Source: a virus
Length of the DNA: 41,484 bases
Direction: 5' to 3' (one strand)
Virus record (IMG/VR): IMGVR_UViG_3300035180_000721
Coordinates: 1-41,484 of that record
Part shown: in pieces, positions 1-6,950 of the stretch
How the letters are laid out: each line of letters opens with the position of its first letter
Position numbering within the stretch: the stretch's first letter is position 1
Notes under the pieces: generated by a model
What the model was told of the DNA's origin: nothing
The model's database searches: none
What the model saw: the letters and a program-made list of their open reading frames with translations, nothing else
Position numbers and translations under genes: made by a program

Positions 1-2
1 GT

Positions 3-1031
3 ATTGCCGATACATTAGGTGTGCCTATTGATGATGTTGGTTATTATAATATGTGTATTTGGGTAGCTGATAGCACCGTCATTAAAGCGATGTTAAATCC
101 TGACCCTCTGGGACATAAACCATATACCAAAACATCATTTGTTGAAATACCAGATAGTTTTTGGGGGTTATCAATAGCTGATATTCTAAAGCCACTGCAA
201 GAGGCGTTAAATGCATTAGCTCGTAGTGCTATTAACAATTCAATTATATCATCAGGGCCTATTATTGAAAGGAATGTTGACCGTATCAATGTATCAGAAC
301 AGAAACAAGTTTTTCCATTTATGATGATAGATGCGCATGAGTCAGCTATGAATAGTGCTCCTGCTGTACGCATGTATAATGTTCCGCCTACCGTGCAACA
401 GTTAATAGAAATGATGCAAACGATTTATAAATTTGCAGAAGATTTATCAGGTATTCCATCTTATGAGTCTGGCACTTTAACACAGGCTTCATTAGGTAGA
501 ACAGCATCTGGGTTATCAATGTTACATACTAATGCGTCAAGGGGTATTAAAGATGTGGTGAATAATATTGATACAAATTTAATTGAACCAATAGTAAAGA
601 AACAATATTACTTTAATTTACAATATTTAACTGATATAGAAGATGTGCCTGATTACGAGATTAATGCTCAAGGTGTATCTATCTTGGATGAGAAGGCCTC
701 GCAAGTGCAGCGTGCATTGGAATTCTTACAGATTACATCTAATCCTATGGATACACAGTTACTTGGTGTTGAGGGCAGACGTTACTTATTGGAGCAGATT
801 TCTAATAATTTAGGTTTAGATACTGATAAGATATTTGCAGCAAGCCCTGAATTACAGCAATTCTTGCAGCAATTACAACAGCAGCAAGGTCAAGCGCCAG
901 TTCCAAATCAAGGCCAACCACCACAAGGGCAAGTTCCATTTACAAACCAAGGCAATGGTAATCCAGTTATTGACAAAGCGCAGGATTTAGGGCAGAATGT
1001 TAATCAATTTAGTTCCGAAAATGGGAGATAA
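3..1031 (+). CDS. Portal protein, C-terminal part (5' end outside window)
   Basis: The reading frame is open from the first bases, so this is the 3' part of a longer gene; the first in-window start-like codon (GTG at 21) is not the true start. The portal is a dodecameric ring at one capsid vertex through which DNA is packaged and ejected. Portal-like text of podovirus type includes SFWGLSIADILKPLQEALN, then 'SGPIIERNVDRI' and the block 'GRTASGLSML..NASRGIKDVV..NID..LIEPIV'. The C-terminus (about the last 60 residues) is rich in Gln, Pro and Asn, as in many portal barrel tails. Family portals are about twice this length, so roughly the N-terminal half is missing. Only 23 bases separate it from the next gene. 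The family call comes from recalled sequence pattern, not from a search. Confidence 0.85.
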   Translation: MADTLGVPIDDVGYYNMCIWVADSTVIKAMLNPDPLGHKPYTKTSFVEIPDSFWGLSIADILKPLQEALNALARSAINNSIISSGPIIERNVDRINVSEQKQVFPFMMIDAHESAMNSAPAVRMYNVPPTVQQLIEMMQTIYKFAEDLSGIPSYESGTLTQASLGRTASGLSMLHTNASRGIKDVVNNIDTNLIEPIVKKQYYFNLQYLTDIEDVPDYEINAQGVSILDEKASQVQRALEFLQITSNPMDTQLLGVEGRRYLLEQISNNLGLDTDKIFAASPELQQFLQQLQQQQGQAPVPNQGQPPQGQVPFTNQGNGNPVIDKAQDLGQNVNQFSSENGR

Positions 1032-1054
1032 CGTAGTTACTGAAGGAGATAACG

Positions 1055-1282
1055 ATGTCATCAAAGATAACAACTAATGAGGATTTACAAAGGGTGCTAC
1101 ATAGTTTGCCAATTGAGCATAAAGAACGGTTAGTTAATACATTACAAGAGTTAATATCATCACAAGTTAACTTATTATTAGGTGCCTCTGAAATAGGCAC
1201 TGTAAGGTTTTTACAGGGCTATACAGCGGCAATCGTTGAAATCGTTGGTATTTTGCGTAATAAACTTACTTTTGGAGGGTAA
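1055..1282 (+). CDS. Small helical phage protein, unknown function
   Basis: 75 residues, with a good ribosome site (GAAGGAGA) just upstream of the ATG. The sequence is predicted largely helical, with leucine-rich amphipathic stretches (for example LHSLPIEHKERLVNTLQELI) and no Cys, membrane segment or signal peptide. It sits directly behind the portal gene and 5 bases before the next small gene, so it is probably co-transcribed with the head genes. It may be a minor virion or morphogenesis protein. I recognise no family. Confidence 0.75.
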   Translation: MSSKITTNEDLQRVLHSLPIEHKERLVNTLQELISSQVNLLLGASEIGTVRFLQGYTAAIVEIVGILRNKLTFGG

Positions 1283-1287
1283 TAACC

Positions 1288-1473
1288 ATGGCTAAAGATA
1301 AAAAATGGCTTTCAAAGTTGGCACCTACATTGAAAAAAGGAGCTTTTACACAGCAGTGTGGTGGTAAAGTTACTGATGAATGTATTCAGCAAGGGTTAAA
1401 TAGTCCTAATCCTACTACCAAAAAGAGAGCTGCATTAGCTAAAACGTTTAGAAAAATGGCTAAAAAGAAATAG
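1288..1473 (+). CDS. Small basic phage protein
   Basis: 61 residues, very basic: it starts MAKDKKWLSKLAPTLKKGAF and ends KKRAALAKTFRKMAKKK. The ribosome site is GGAGGG. Small Lys-rich proteins with a 'KKGAF..' start and an 'AALAKTF.KM.KK' end are common in phage structural clusters, and some are virion components. The charge suggests contact with DNA or with acidic virion proteins, but this is inference. Two Cys are present (CGGKVTDEC), not in a recognisable zinc motif. Confidence 0.75.
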   Translation: MAKDKKWLSKLAPTLKKGAFTQQCGGKVTDECIQQGLNSPNPTTKKRAALAKTFRKMAKKK

Positions 1474-1484
1474 GAGGTGGGTAA

Positions 1485-1718
1485 ATGGCGGCACCTCCAT
1501 GTTTAGATGAGTCAGAAGTTAGGAATTTAATTAATGAAATATTATCCCAAAATGCTGTTTTTAAGCAATATTGTGATGAACGACATAAAGAAGTTGCTAA
1601 ACTTTCTCAACTTCTTGAAAAATTAGAAAGTAAAATTAACCAGTTTTATACTATTTTAATTATGACATTAACATCAGTAGTTATAAATTTAGCACTGCTA
1701 ATATTTCAGAAGGTGTAA
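1485..1718 (+). CDS. Tail-anchored coiled-coil membrane protein (XhlA-like architecture)
   Basis: 77 residues, preceded by a perfect AGGAGGTG ribosome site. Residues about 30-52 form a charged heptad-like helix (HKEVAKLSQLLEKLESKIN). About 20 hydrophobic residues follow near the C-terminus (ILIMTLTSVVINLALLIF), ending in a short positive tail. This N-in coiled coil plus C-terminal membrane helix is the architecture of XhlA-type holin-associated proteins. The gene is 3.5 kb away from the main lysis cassette, which weakens a lysis assignment; a membrane-contact role during infection is an alternative. Confidence 0.7.
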   Translation: MAAPPCLDESEVRNLINEILSQNAVFKQYCDERHKEVAKLSQLLEKLESKINQFYTILIMTLTSVVINLALLIFQKV

Positions 1719-1720
1719 CT

Positions 1721-1924
1721 ATGCAGATTGAATTTTCTATTTGTCATAATGAAGGTTGTGAATTAAAACAGCGTTGTATTAGGAATATATCACATCATCT
1801 TGAGCATAAAGATAATGTTATTTCTAATTTTATGGCGAGTCCTCAGCAAGGGTTTTGTTATTATTTTTTACCATTAGAGGCTTTTGCTATGCAGAAAGAA
1901 ATTGACCCAACGTTTAAGGGTTAG
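1721..1924 (+). CDS. Small Cys-containing protein, possible metal binder
   Basis: 67 residues; the ATG follows the upstream stop by 2 bases, so translation is probably coupled. Four cysteines (ICHNEGCELKQRC near the N-terminus and GFCYYF near residue 47) could bind a metal ion, but the spacing does not match a zinc-ribbon family I know. There is no signal peptide or membrane segment. It lies between the membrane-anchored protein and the first adsorption gene. Function unknown. Confidence 0.7.
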   Translation: MQIEFSICHNEGCELKQRCIRNISHHLEHKDNVISNFMASPQQGFCYYFLPLEAFAMQKEIDPTFKG

Positions 1925-1933
1925 GTGAATGAT

Positions 1934-2263
1934 ATGGATGTTAAATTATTTCGTGGTGATACCTGGTTGCGCACATGGGTCTTGAAAGATGCAACCGAAG
2001 CACCAATAAATTTAACAGGGGCGTCAGCTCGGTTGTATTTACGAGATAGTCAACAAACACTTGTGTTACAGGCAACGAGTGCAAATAATTTATTGACTAT
2101 AACACCACTTGAAGGTCGTATTGATTTACAGGTGCCTTATAGTCAGATGAATTTACCTGTTGGAAAATATAAATATGATTTAGAAGTTACTCATGCTAAT
2201 GGTGTGCGTAAAACATATGAGCAAAATATGCTACAAATTCTTGAAGATGTAACACATGATTAA
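1934..2263 (+). CDS. BppU-like N-terminal module / baseplate or fibre-attachment protein
   Basis: The text 'VKLFRGDTWLRTWVLKD..' followed by 'INLTGASARLYLRD' is typical of the Ig-like N-terminal domain of BppU-type baseplate and fibre-linker proteins of Gram-positive phages, and of similar modules elsewhere. Here the domain stands alone (109 residues), so it is probably an adaptor for the fibres encoded just downstream. I prefer the ATG at 1934 over the in-frame GTG at 1925 because AGGTGA at 1923-1928 is correctly spaced for it. The role is inferred from domain pattern and position. Confidence 0.6.
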   Translation: MDVKLFRGDTWLRTWVLKDATEAPINLTGASARLYLRDSQQTLVLQATSANNLLTITPLEGRIDLQVPYSQMNLPVGKYKYDLEVTHANGVRKTYEQNMLQILEDVTHD

Positions 2264-2265
2264 CT

Positions 2266-2484
2266 ATGAGTGATGAAATAATTATTTATACAAGTGATAA
2301 CACAAATGTTTGTATCGTAGAGCAACCTGTTGTTCTATCCGATAATGTATTACCAGGTCCTCCAGGACCTTCGGGACCTCCTGGTATTGGTAGTATAAGT
2401 AAAGATACTGATAATACAATTACACTAGGTTCTGATAATGGTATTTATTGTTCAGCCGTGTTAAATGGCACAATTCATTGGTAG
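2266..2484 (+). CDS. Short fibre-type protein with collagen-like repeat
   Basis: 72 residues. A short Gly-X-Y run (PGPPGPSGPPGIG, about residues 30-42) is a collagen-like trimerisation element, common in phage fibres. No strong ribosome site precedes the ATG; the upstream stop is 2 bases away, which suggests translational coupling. The C-terminus (DNGIYCSAVLNGTIHW) looks like the end of a small beta-structured tip. Probably a small component of the adsorption apparatus. Confidence 0.65.
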   Translation: MSDEIIIYTSDNTNVCIVEQPVVLSDNVLPGPPGPSGPPGIGSISKDTDNTITLGSDNGIYCSAVLNGTIHW

Positions 2485-2493
2485 GAGATTATT

Positions 2494-3060
2494 ATGGCAG
2501 TTATTAAAATTCACAAAGTTACAGCGTTACCAGCCACATTAGACGGTCATGCAGTTTATTTAGTAGCGCCTGCGGCCAAGCCCAATTATGTTGAGATGTA
2601 TGTTACGAATGCTGATGCAACAGTTACCAAACGTGTTATTACCAGTGATGACGTTCAGGCAATGATTGATGCTTCTATATCTGCGGCTGGGGGTGGTGTT
2701 ATAATTGTTAACACTATTTCCGATAGAGATGCCTTGACGAAGCATAATGGGATGTATGTTCTTGTGCTTGATGCCACAGGAGATAATACTGTTTCATCTG
2801 GTTCAGCTTCTTATGTATGGCGTGATGCTAATTCGAGCTGGATTAAACTGACTGAATATGAGTCATTAGACTTACAGTTAACATGGGACAAGATAACTGG
2901 TAAGCCATCGTCAACCCCTGCCCAGCTTGATACTGCGGTTACTAATAGTCATACTCACAGTAATATGACACAATTGAGTAAGATTGATGAGGACGCAAAT
3001 GGGAATTTAATTTATGGTGGTAATCCACCCAGGGCAAGACTGGAGACAGCGGGGTGGTAA
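2494..3060 (+). CDS. Tail fibre protein
   Basis: 188 residues. The N-terminus (residues 1-50: VIKIHKVTALP...VYLVAPA...YVEMYVTNAD) shares a pattern with the N-terminus of the next protein and is probably a virion-docking module. The middle has 'VNTISDRDALTKHNGMYVLV', a common fibre domain. The C-terminal part 'WDKITGKPSSTPAQLDTAV..SHTHSN' is a well-known phage tail-fibre segment. The ribosome site is AGGAGA. It abuts the next gene with no gap. Confidence 0.75.
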   Translation: MAVIKIHKVTALPATLDGHAVYLVAPAAKPNYVEMYVTNADATVTKRVITSDDVQAMIDASISAAGGGVIIVNTISDRDALTKHNGMYVLVLDATGDNTVSSGSASYVWRDANSSWIKLTEYESLDLQLTWDKITGKPSSTPAQLDTAVTNSHTHSNMTQLSKIDEDANGNLIYGGNPPRARLETAGW

Positions 3061-3630
3061 ATGGGAGTTATTAGCTTTGCAAAGGTAGTATCAAATCTTC
3101 CAAATCCTATAGTGGCTGATACCGTTTATTTGGTGCGGAATGGGTCTGGGTTTGATTTATATGTTACAGATACTACGGGTTCCATTGCTTACACCACTAA
3201 TACTGTATCGAAAGCTGGTGATACCATGACAGGCCCGCTGGTGCTTTCAGATAACGCAACAACAGCATTGCAAGCGGTGCCAAAACAACAGCTTGATGCA
3301 GCGATAGCAGGTGTTAATATCTTTTCGATAAATGCCCAGACAGGAACTACCTATACCCTGGCGCTTACAGATACCTCGAAGCTGATAACTCTTAACAATG
3401 CTTCCGCCATTACGGTTACAGTGCCAGCAAATTCCTCCGTTGCATTTTCTATCGGGACACAAATCAACTGTATCCAAACAGGCGCTGGGAAGGTTACATT
3501 TAGCCCAGCATCAGGTGTAACTATCAACTCCAAAGCAGGGAATAAGAGCATCTCGGCACAATGGGTTGGGGTTTCACTTATCAAAACTGATACTGATGTG
3601 TGGGTATTATTAGGAGACTTGACGAGTTAG
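3061..3630 (+). CDS. Tail fibre protein with classic fibre repeat
   Basis: 189 residues. The N-terminus (VISFAKVVSNLP...VYLVRNGSGFDLYVTD) parallels that of the preceding protein. Residues about 50-75 (KAGDTMTGPLVLSDN, then ALQAVPKQQLD) are the standard tail-fibre repeat of many phages. The C-terminal 95 residues (TYTLALTDTSKLITL...TVTVPANSS...) form a beta-rich domain typical of fibre tips. The ATG follows the previous stop directly. The stop TAG at 3628-3630 overlaps the start of the next gene by one base. Confidence 0.8.
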   Translation: MGVISFAKVVSNLPNPIVADTVYLVRNGSGFDLYVTDTTGSIAYTTNTVSKAGDTMTGPLVLSDNATTALQAVPKQQLDAAIAGVNIFSINAQTGTTYTLALTDTSKLITLNNASAITVTVPANSSVAFSIGTQINCIQTGAGKVTFSPASGVTINSKAGNKSISAQWVGVSLIKTDTDVWVLLGDLTS

Positions 3631-4667
3631 TGTTTACACCAGGTATTATACAATATAGTATTTCAGTAAGTGCACATTACCAAATTGCCATTGTGCATGC
3701 TACGAGCCCTTATATTTCGGCATACTCTTGGTCTTCGGCTGGATTTGGCACTAAGTTTGCCAATCCTGCTAAATTACCACCTAATACTGGCCGTGGTGTA
3801 GTATTCTCACCTAATGGTAATGCTGTCGCTCTTGCACATTCTACCAGCCCTTATATTTCAGCATATCCGTGGTCATCATCTGGATTTGGTACTAAGTTTA
3901 CAAGTCCTGCTACCTTACCTGCTGGTACTGGATATGGAGTAGCATTCTCCCATGATGGAACTGTGGTTGCCGTTGCACATGCTAATAGCCCTTATGTTTC
4001 GGCATATCCGTGGTCTGCATCATCTGGATTTGGTACTAAGTTTACCAATCCTTCCACAGTACCTGCTGGTACTGGAGATGGTGTAGCATTTTCTCCTGAT
4101 GGCACTACTATTGCTGTTGCACATGCTACTACGCCTTTTGTTTCGGCATACTCTTGGTCATCGTCTGGATTTGGTACCAAGTTTGCAAATCCTTCCACAG
4201 TACCTACAAGTACTGGCAATGGTATAGTGTTTTCGCCTGATGGTACTGCGGTTGTTGTTGCGCATTCTGGAAGTCCTTATGTTGCAGCATATTCTTGGTC
4301 GTCATCTGGTTTCGGTACCAAGTTTTCCAATCCTAACACATTACCTTCTGGTACTGGTGATGGTGTAGCATTTTTCCCTGATGGTACTGCTATTTCCATT
4401 GCGCATGTTAACAGCCCTTATGTTTCAGTATATCATTGGTCATCGTCTGGTTTCGGCACCCTATTTAACGACCCTACCACATTACCTGCTGGGGATGGAT
4501 ATGGAGTAGCATTTTCGCCTGCTGGTACGGAGATTGCCATTGCACATACTAATAGCCCTTATGTTTCGGCATATCAATGGTCATCGTCTGGATTTGGTAC
4601 CAAGTTTGCCGACCCTGCTACATTACCTGCTGGTAATGGCAATGGTGTAGCATTTACTTCAAATTAA
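3630..4667 (+). CDS. Seven-repeat beta-propeller protein, probable adsorption protein
   Basis: 345 residues, nearly all made of seven repeats of about 47 residues with the core 'SPYVSAYxWSSSGFGTKF' followed by 'LPAGTGxGVAFSPDGTxIAVAH'. Seven WD40-like blades of this size predict a closed seven-bladed propeller. The C-terminal strand (NGVAFTSN) and the N-terminal strands would supply the two parts of one blade, a velcro closure. I place the start at GTG 3630 (overlapping TAG) with AGGAGA at 3612-3617; a GTG at 3600 would also be in frame but has no ribosome site. Its place among fibre genes suggests receptor or glycan binding. No signal peptide and no catalytic motif seen. Confidence 0.75.
   Translation: MFTPGIIQYSISVSAHYQIAIVHATSPYISAYSWSSAGFGTKFANPAKLPPNTGRGVVFSPNGNAVALAHSTSPYISAYPWSSSGFGTKFTSPATLPAGTGYGVAFSHDGTVVAVAHANSPYVSAYPWSASSGFGTKFTNPSTVPAGTGDGVAFSPDGTTIAVAHATTPFVSAYSWSSSGFGTKFANPSTVPTSTGNGIVFSPDGTAVVVAHSGSPYVAAYSWSSSGFGTKFSNPNTLPSGTGDGVAFFPDGTAISIAHVNSPYVSVYHWSSSGFGTLFNDPTTLPAGDGYGVAFSPAGTEIAIAHTNSPYVSAYQWSSSGFGTKFADPATLPAGNGNGVAFTSN
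3705..4667 (+). repeat. Seven tandem 141-bp coding repeats
   Basis: The SPY-encoding segment (agccct or variant) begins at 3705, 3846, 3987, 4131, 4272, 4413 and 4554. Spacing is 141 bp except for one 144-bp unit, where an extra codon gives SASSGFG. DNA identity between units is high (for example ggtaccaagttt recurs), so unequal recombination could change the copy number. Confidence 0.85.
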
Positions 4668-4682
4668 AAGGAGATATAAATT

Positions 4683-4988
4683 ATGCTTTACACACAATTA
4701 CCCGCTAATTACAAGTATGATGTTATCGCAGATGCTATTTATGCCCGTGAGATTGAATACTTCCACTATGATTTTGACCGTATTAACTTTGAGAATATGC
4801 TTGAAAGTTTACCAGATGGGTCAGATAAAGATGATATAAAGTCACGACTATCTATTACTATTGAACAGATGCAGAAGGTTGAGTTAATAATAAAGGCCTT
4901 GAAGGCACAAATAGATGATACCGAAGCATACAATGCAGCTGTTGAACGCATGACTGCGAAACGACTTGCTGCAAGTAATACCGAATAG
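4683..4988 (+). CDS. Small helical protein behind the fibre genes (possible fibre chaperone)
   Basis: 101 residues with a strong AAGGAGATATAAATT leader before the ATG. The N-terminal half is aromatic and acidic (YDVIADAIYAREIEYFHYDFDRINF); the C-terminal half is a charged helix (EQMQKVELIIKALKAQIDD). Small helical proteins at the end of a fibre block are often fibre-assembly chaperones, but I recognise no specific family. No Cys, membrane segment or signal peptide. Confidence 0.65.
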   Translation: MLYTQLPANYKYDVIADAIYAREIEYFHYDFDRINFENMLESLPDGSDKDDIKSRLSITIEQMQKVELIIKALKAQIDDTEAYNAAVERMTAKRLAASNTE

Positions 4989-5023
4989 GTGGTGAAATTA
5001 AAATAACTAAAAACGGAGGTATT

Positions 5024-5428
5024 ATGATGAAAAAATTTTGTGTATTTTTGCTATTATTAGGATTGTTGATTTACCAGAAGGCTGATGCATTTCTTATTGG
5101 CTCGTGCCCTGTTGATGGTAAGACATTAACTGGGTCATTTAATGGTATGACTTATCAGACATCATCTATTGATTGTGATGATTATGGTGTATGTAAGACA
5201 ATGTTGATGTGGACTACTGATAATTTATCTTACCAGATTTCTAACTTGACTTTTAATTGTTCTGGTTCATCTTTTCTTATTGATACTGTTAGGTGTTTTT
5301 TTAATGCTAATACTTATAATTTAACTTGTGTTTTGGCTAATGATAATGATATGATGAATTTTACAGCAAATGGTCAGACCTATTCATATCCAAAAACTAC
5401 TCCTATGGTGTTATTTATGGTGCGTTGA
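5024..5428 (+). CDS. Secreted six-cysteine protein at the head of the lysis cassette
   Basis: 134 residues. The N-terminus MMKKFCVFLLLLGLLIYQK followed by ADA is a textbook Sec signal peptide with an Ala-X-Ala cleavage site before FLIG. The mature part (about 110 residues) has six cysteines, enough for three disulfides, and is beta-rich and Asn/Thr-rich. It should therefore act outside the cytoplasmic membrane. No lipobox and no C-terminal membrane segment, so it does not look like a standard spanin. Candidate roles are envelope disruption, lysis control or superinfection exclusion. ATG 5027 has better spacing from GGAGG (5015-5019) than ATG 5024. The next gene starts directly after the stop. 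Confidence 0.75.
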   Translation: MMKKFCVFLLLLGLLIYQKADAFLIGSCPVDGKTLTGSFNGMTYQTSSIDCDDYGVCKTMLMWTTDNLSYQISNLTFNCSGSSFLIDTVRCFFNANTYNLTCVLANDNDMMNFTANGQTYSYPKTTPMVLFMVR

Positions 5429-5914
5429 ATGCAAAACAAAGACTATTTACTTAAAATTGTTGATGAAATAGCGGCTAAATACAATTTAGATTCAGCATTA
5501 GTTAAAGCTATAATAGAAGTTGAAAGTGGTTGGGATGAAACATCCTTTCGCTTTGAAAAGAGTCTATATGACAAATACATACAGAAATCTGACTCATTCA
5601 AAGTTGTTCCACCCGAAACTATTGATACTACTTTAGTTTTATTATCATCATCGATGGGATTGATGCAAATGTTAGGGTCAACTGCAAGGAGTATAGGTTT
5701 TAACCAACGGCTTTCAGCTTTATTTAATCCTGAAGTTAATATTGATGTTGGATGTAGATATTTAGCAATGTTGTGGAAGAATTATTCTAATAAGTATGGC
5801 GTTAAAGGTGTAATTTCAGCTTATAATGCTGGTAAGCCATTACTAAACAATGATGGTACTTTTGTTAATGCTGATTATGTAAATAAAGTTAGTGCAATTA
5901 TGCCTTGGTATTAA
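5429..5914 (+). CDS. Lytic transglycosylase (SLT/goose-lysozyme fold), endolysin
   Basis: 161 residues. The SLT family pattern is complete: catalytic Glu32 in 'IIEVESGWD', 'SMGLMQML' at 75-82 and 'YNAG' at 132-135. Such enzymes cleave the MurNAc-GlcNAc bond of peptidoglycan, forming 1,6-anhydro-MurNAc. No signal peptide, so it would depend on the holin encoded immediately downstream to reach the wall. The start ATG directly follows the upstream TGA. An insert between residues 40 and 70 is longer than in minimal SLT domains. Most likely the endolysin; a virion-associated wall hydrolase is less likely given the neighbours. Confidence 0.9.
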   Translation: MQNKDYLLKIVDEIAAKYNLDSALVKAIIEVESGWDETSFRFEKSLYDKYIQKSDSFKVVPPETIDTTLVLLSSSMGLMQMLGSTARSIGFNQRLSALFNPEVNIDVGCRYLAMLWKNYSNKYGVKGVISAYNAGKPLLNNDGTFVNADYVNKVSAIMPWY

Positions 5915-5931
5915 TGGTTGGAGGTAATTTT

Positions 5932-6183
5932 ATGAATTTTTTAGATTGGTGGCAAGTTATTTATAAAGGTTATGAATTATCTAATGCCACTGCTTGGAAA
6001 CATATTCAGAATGCTATTAACGTTGTGGCAGGGATTTTGTTTTTTGTTGTTCAGAATTACCAATTACCTATTGATAAGGATATGGTTAATTTATTAGCTG
6101 GTGGAATTGTGGCTGTTGTTAACATTATTTTAACGATTGCCACAAGTAAAAGAATTGGATTACCAACAGGAGGTGATACATGA
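5932..6183 (+). CDS. Holin, two membrane segments
   Basis: 83 residues with two hydrophobic helices (INVVAGILFFVV and VNLLAGGIVAVVNIILTIAT), separated by a short polar turn with two acidic and two basic residues, and a C-terminal KR-containing tail. This size and topology, directly after a transglycosylase, is a holin that would permeabilise the inner membrane. The start is ATG 5932, because TTGGAGGT at 5918-5925 is well placed; an in-frame upstream TTG at 5905 is unlikely. It ends in an ATGA overlap with the next gene. Confidence 0.8.
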   Translation: MNFLDWWQVIYKGYELSNATAWKHIQNAINVVAGILFFVVQNYQLPIDKDMVNLLAGGIVAVVNIILTIATSKRIGLPTGGDT

Positions 6184-6452
6184 ATATTTCAACTATAATT
6201 CAGCAGAATGCTTTGATTGGGTTAGCTAAATGGATTACAGCACCAGAAGCTTGGGACAATGTTAAACAAGCTGTTGCAGCAATAAATGAAAATCCAAATT
6301 TATCTGGTGATGAGAAACGAGCTATTATTTTTACTAATTTGAAAGAAGCTGGTTGGAAATGGGCTAATTGGGCACTTAATTTAGTAATTGAGATTGCAGT
6401 TTCAATTATTAAAATGCAGGCCCAACAGCAATCATTAAATGGTGAACATTAA
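6180..6452 (+). CDS. Holin-associated protein with LL-H-like C-terminus
   Basis: 90 residues, translationally coupled to the holin by ATGA. The pattern 'NLSGDEKRAIIFTNLKE' followed by 'LNLVIEIAVSIIK' resembles the cytoplasmic C-terminal part of LL-H-type holins ('G.EK...A..V' then 'IE.AV'), but there is no clear membrane helix. It may modulate holin timing or form a split holin with its neighbour. The resemblance is from memory of the family pattern and is weak. Confidence 0.6.
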   Translation: MNISTIIQQNALIGLAKWITAPEAWDNVKQAVAAINENPNLSGDEKRAIIFTNLKEAGWKWANWALNLVIEIAVSIIKMQAQQQSLNGEH

Positions 6453-6457
6453 TATAC

Positions 6458-6486
6458 TTGACATAAATTTTATTTTACTTTATATT
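6458..6486 (+). promoter_or_regulatory. Near-consensus sigma70 promoter for the capsid genes
   Basis: TTGACA at 6458-6463 (6/6), exactly 17 bases of AT-rich spacer, and TATATT at 6481-6486 (5/6 against TATAAT). It lies in the 66-base gap before the decoration, scaffold and coat genes, which are followed by a strong terminator at 8837-8860. Expected start of transcription is near 6493, leaving a short leader with AGGAGG at 6505-6510. Confidence 0.8.
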
Positions 6487-6518
6487 TTTTATAAATTTTC
6501 TTATAGGAGGTCATTAAA

Positions 6519-6938
6519 ATGGCTATCGTTAATGCAACTAAAGGTTCTGGTCTTCCGTATCGTGGTGCACAGAAAGTATTTGTTATTGATGCACTGGTTG
6601 ATTTTGATGCGCTTAATGTTGCTTCTGGTGATACAGTTGAGGCATTGAATGTTGGGACAGGTACTCGTGTATTAGGCACCGAGGTTGAAATTGTGAAAGC
6701 ATCTGATGCTGCTACGAGTGCTGCCGCAACACTTGGTGATACAGAGAATGCTACGGGATTTATAAACACTGTTGATTTAAAGGGCGCAGTTGGTAGTGTA
6801 ACTACTACTCCTGGTTCTTATGGTTATGCTCGTAGATATACTGCAAACGATACTATAAACATTGTTCCAACATATACTGGTGCAGTTACTATTAAGGGTG
6901 CAGTAAAAGTTAGAGCTATTTGTGCTTATATGGGTTAA
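6519..6938 (+). CDS. Probable head decoration / minor capsid protein
   Basis: 139 residues, Ala/Thr/Val-rich and predicted all-beta, with 'DTINIVPTYTGAVTIKGAVKVRAIC' near the C-terminus. It is the first gene behind the strong promoter and directly precedes scaffold and coat, the usual place for decoration or head-stabilising proteins. The strong promoter and ideal AGGAGG suggest a high-copy virion protein. No specific family recognised, so the name rests on position and composition. Confidence 0.65.
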   Translation: MAIVNATKGSGLPYRGAQKVFVIDALVDFDALNVASGDTVEALNVGTGTRVLGTEVEIVKASDAATSAAATLGDTENATGFINTVDLKGAVGSVTTTPGSYGYARRYTANDTINIVPTYTGAVTIKGAVKVRAICAYMG

Positions 6939-6950
6939 TAAGGAGCTTTT

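Noticed and set aside
970-998. TTGACA-17-CAGAAT in the 3' end of the portal gene, promoter-like
   Set aside because: The -35 is perfect but the -10 matches only 4 of 6 bases and it lies in coding sequence; not enough for a call.
3705-4667. Regular tandem repeats, considered as a CRISPR array or diversity-generating target
   Set aside because: Units are 141 bp, all in one reading frame with no spacers; no cas genes, reverse transcriptase or template repeat are present.
6439-6648. Open frame overlapping the promoter and the start of the decoration-like gene
   Set aside because: Hydrophobic low-complexity text from AT-rich DNA in a shifted frame; the 6519 gene in the other frame has the AGGAGG and a sensible product.
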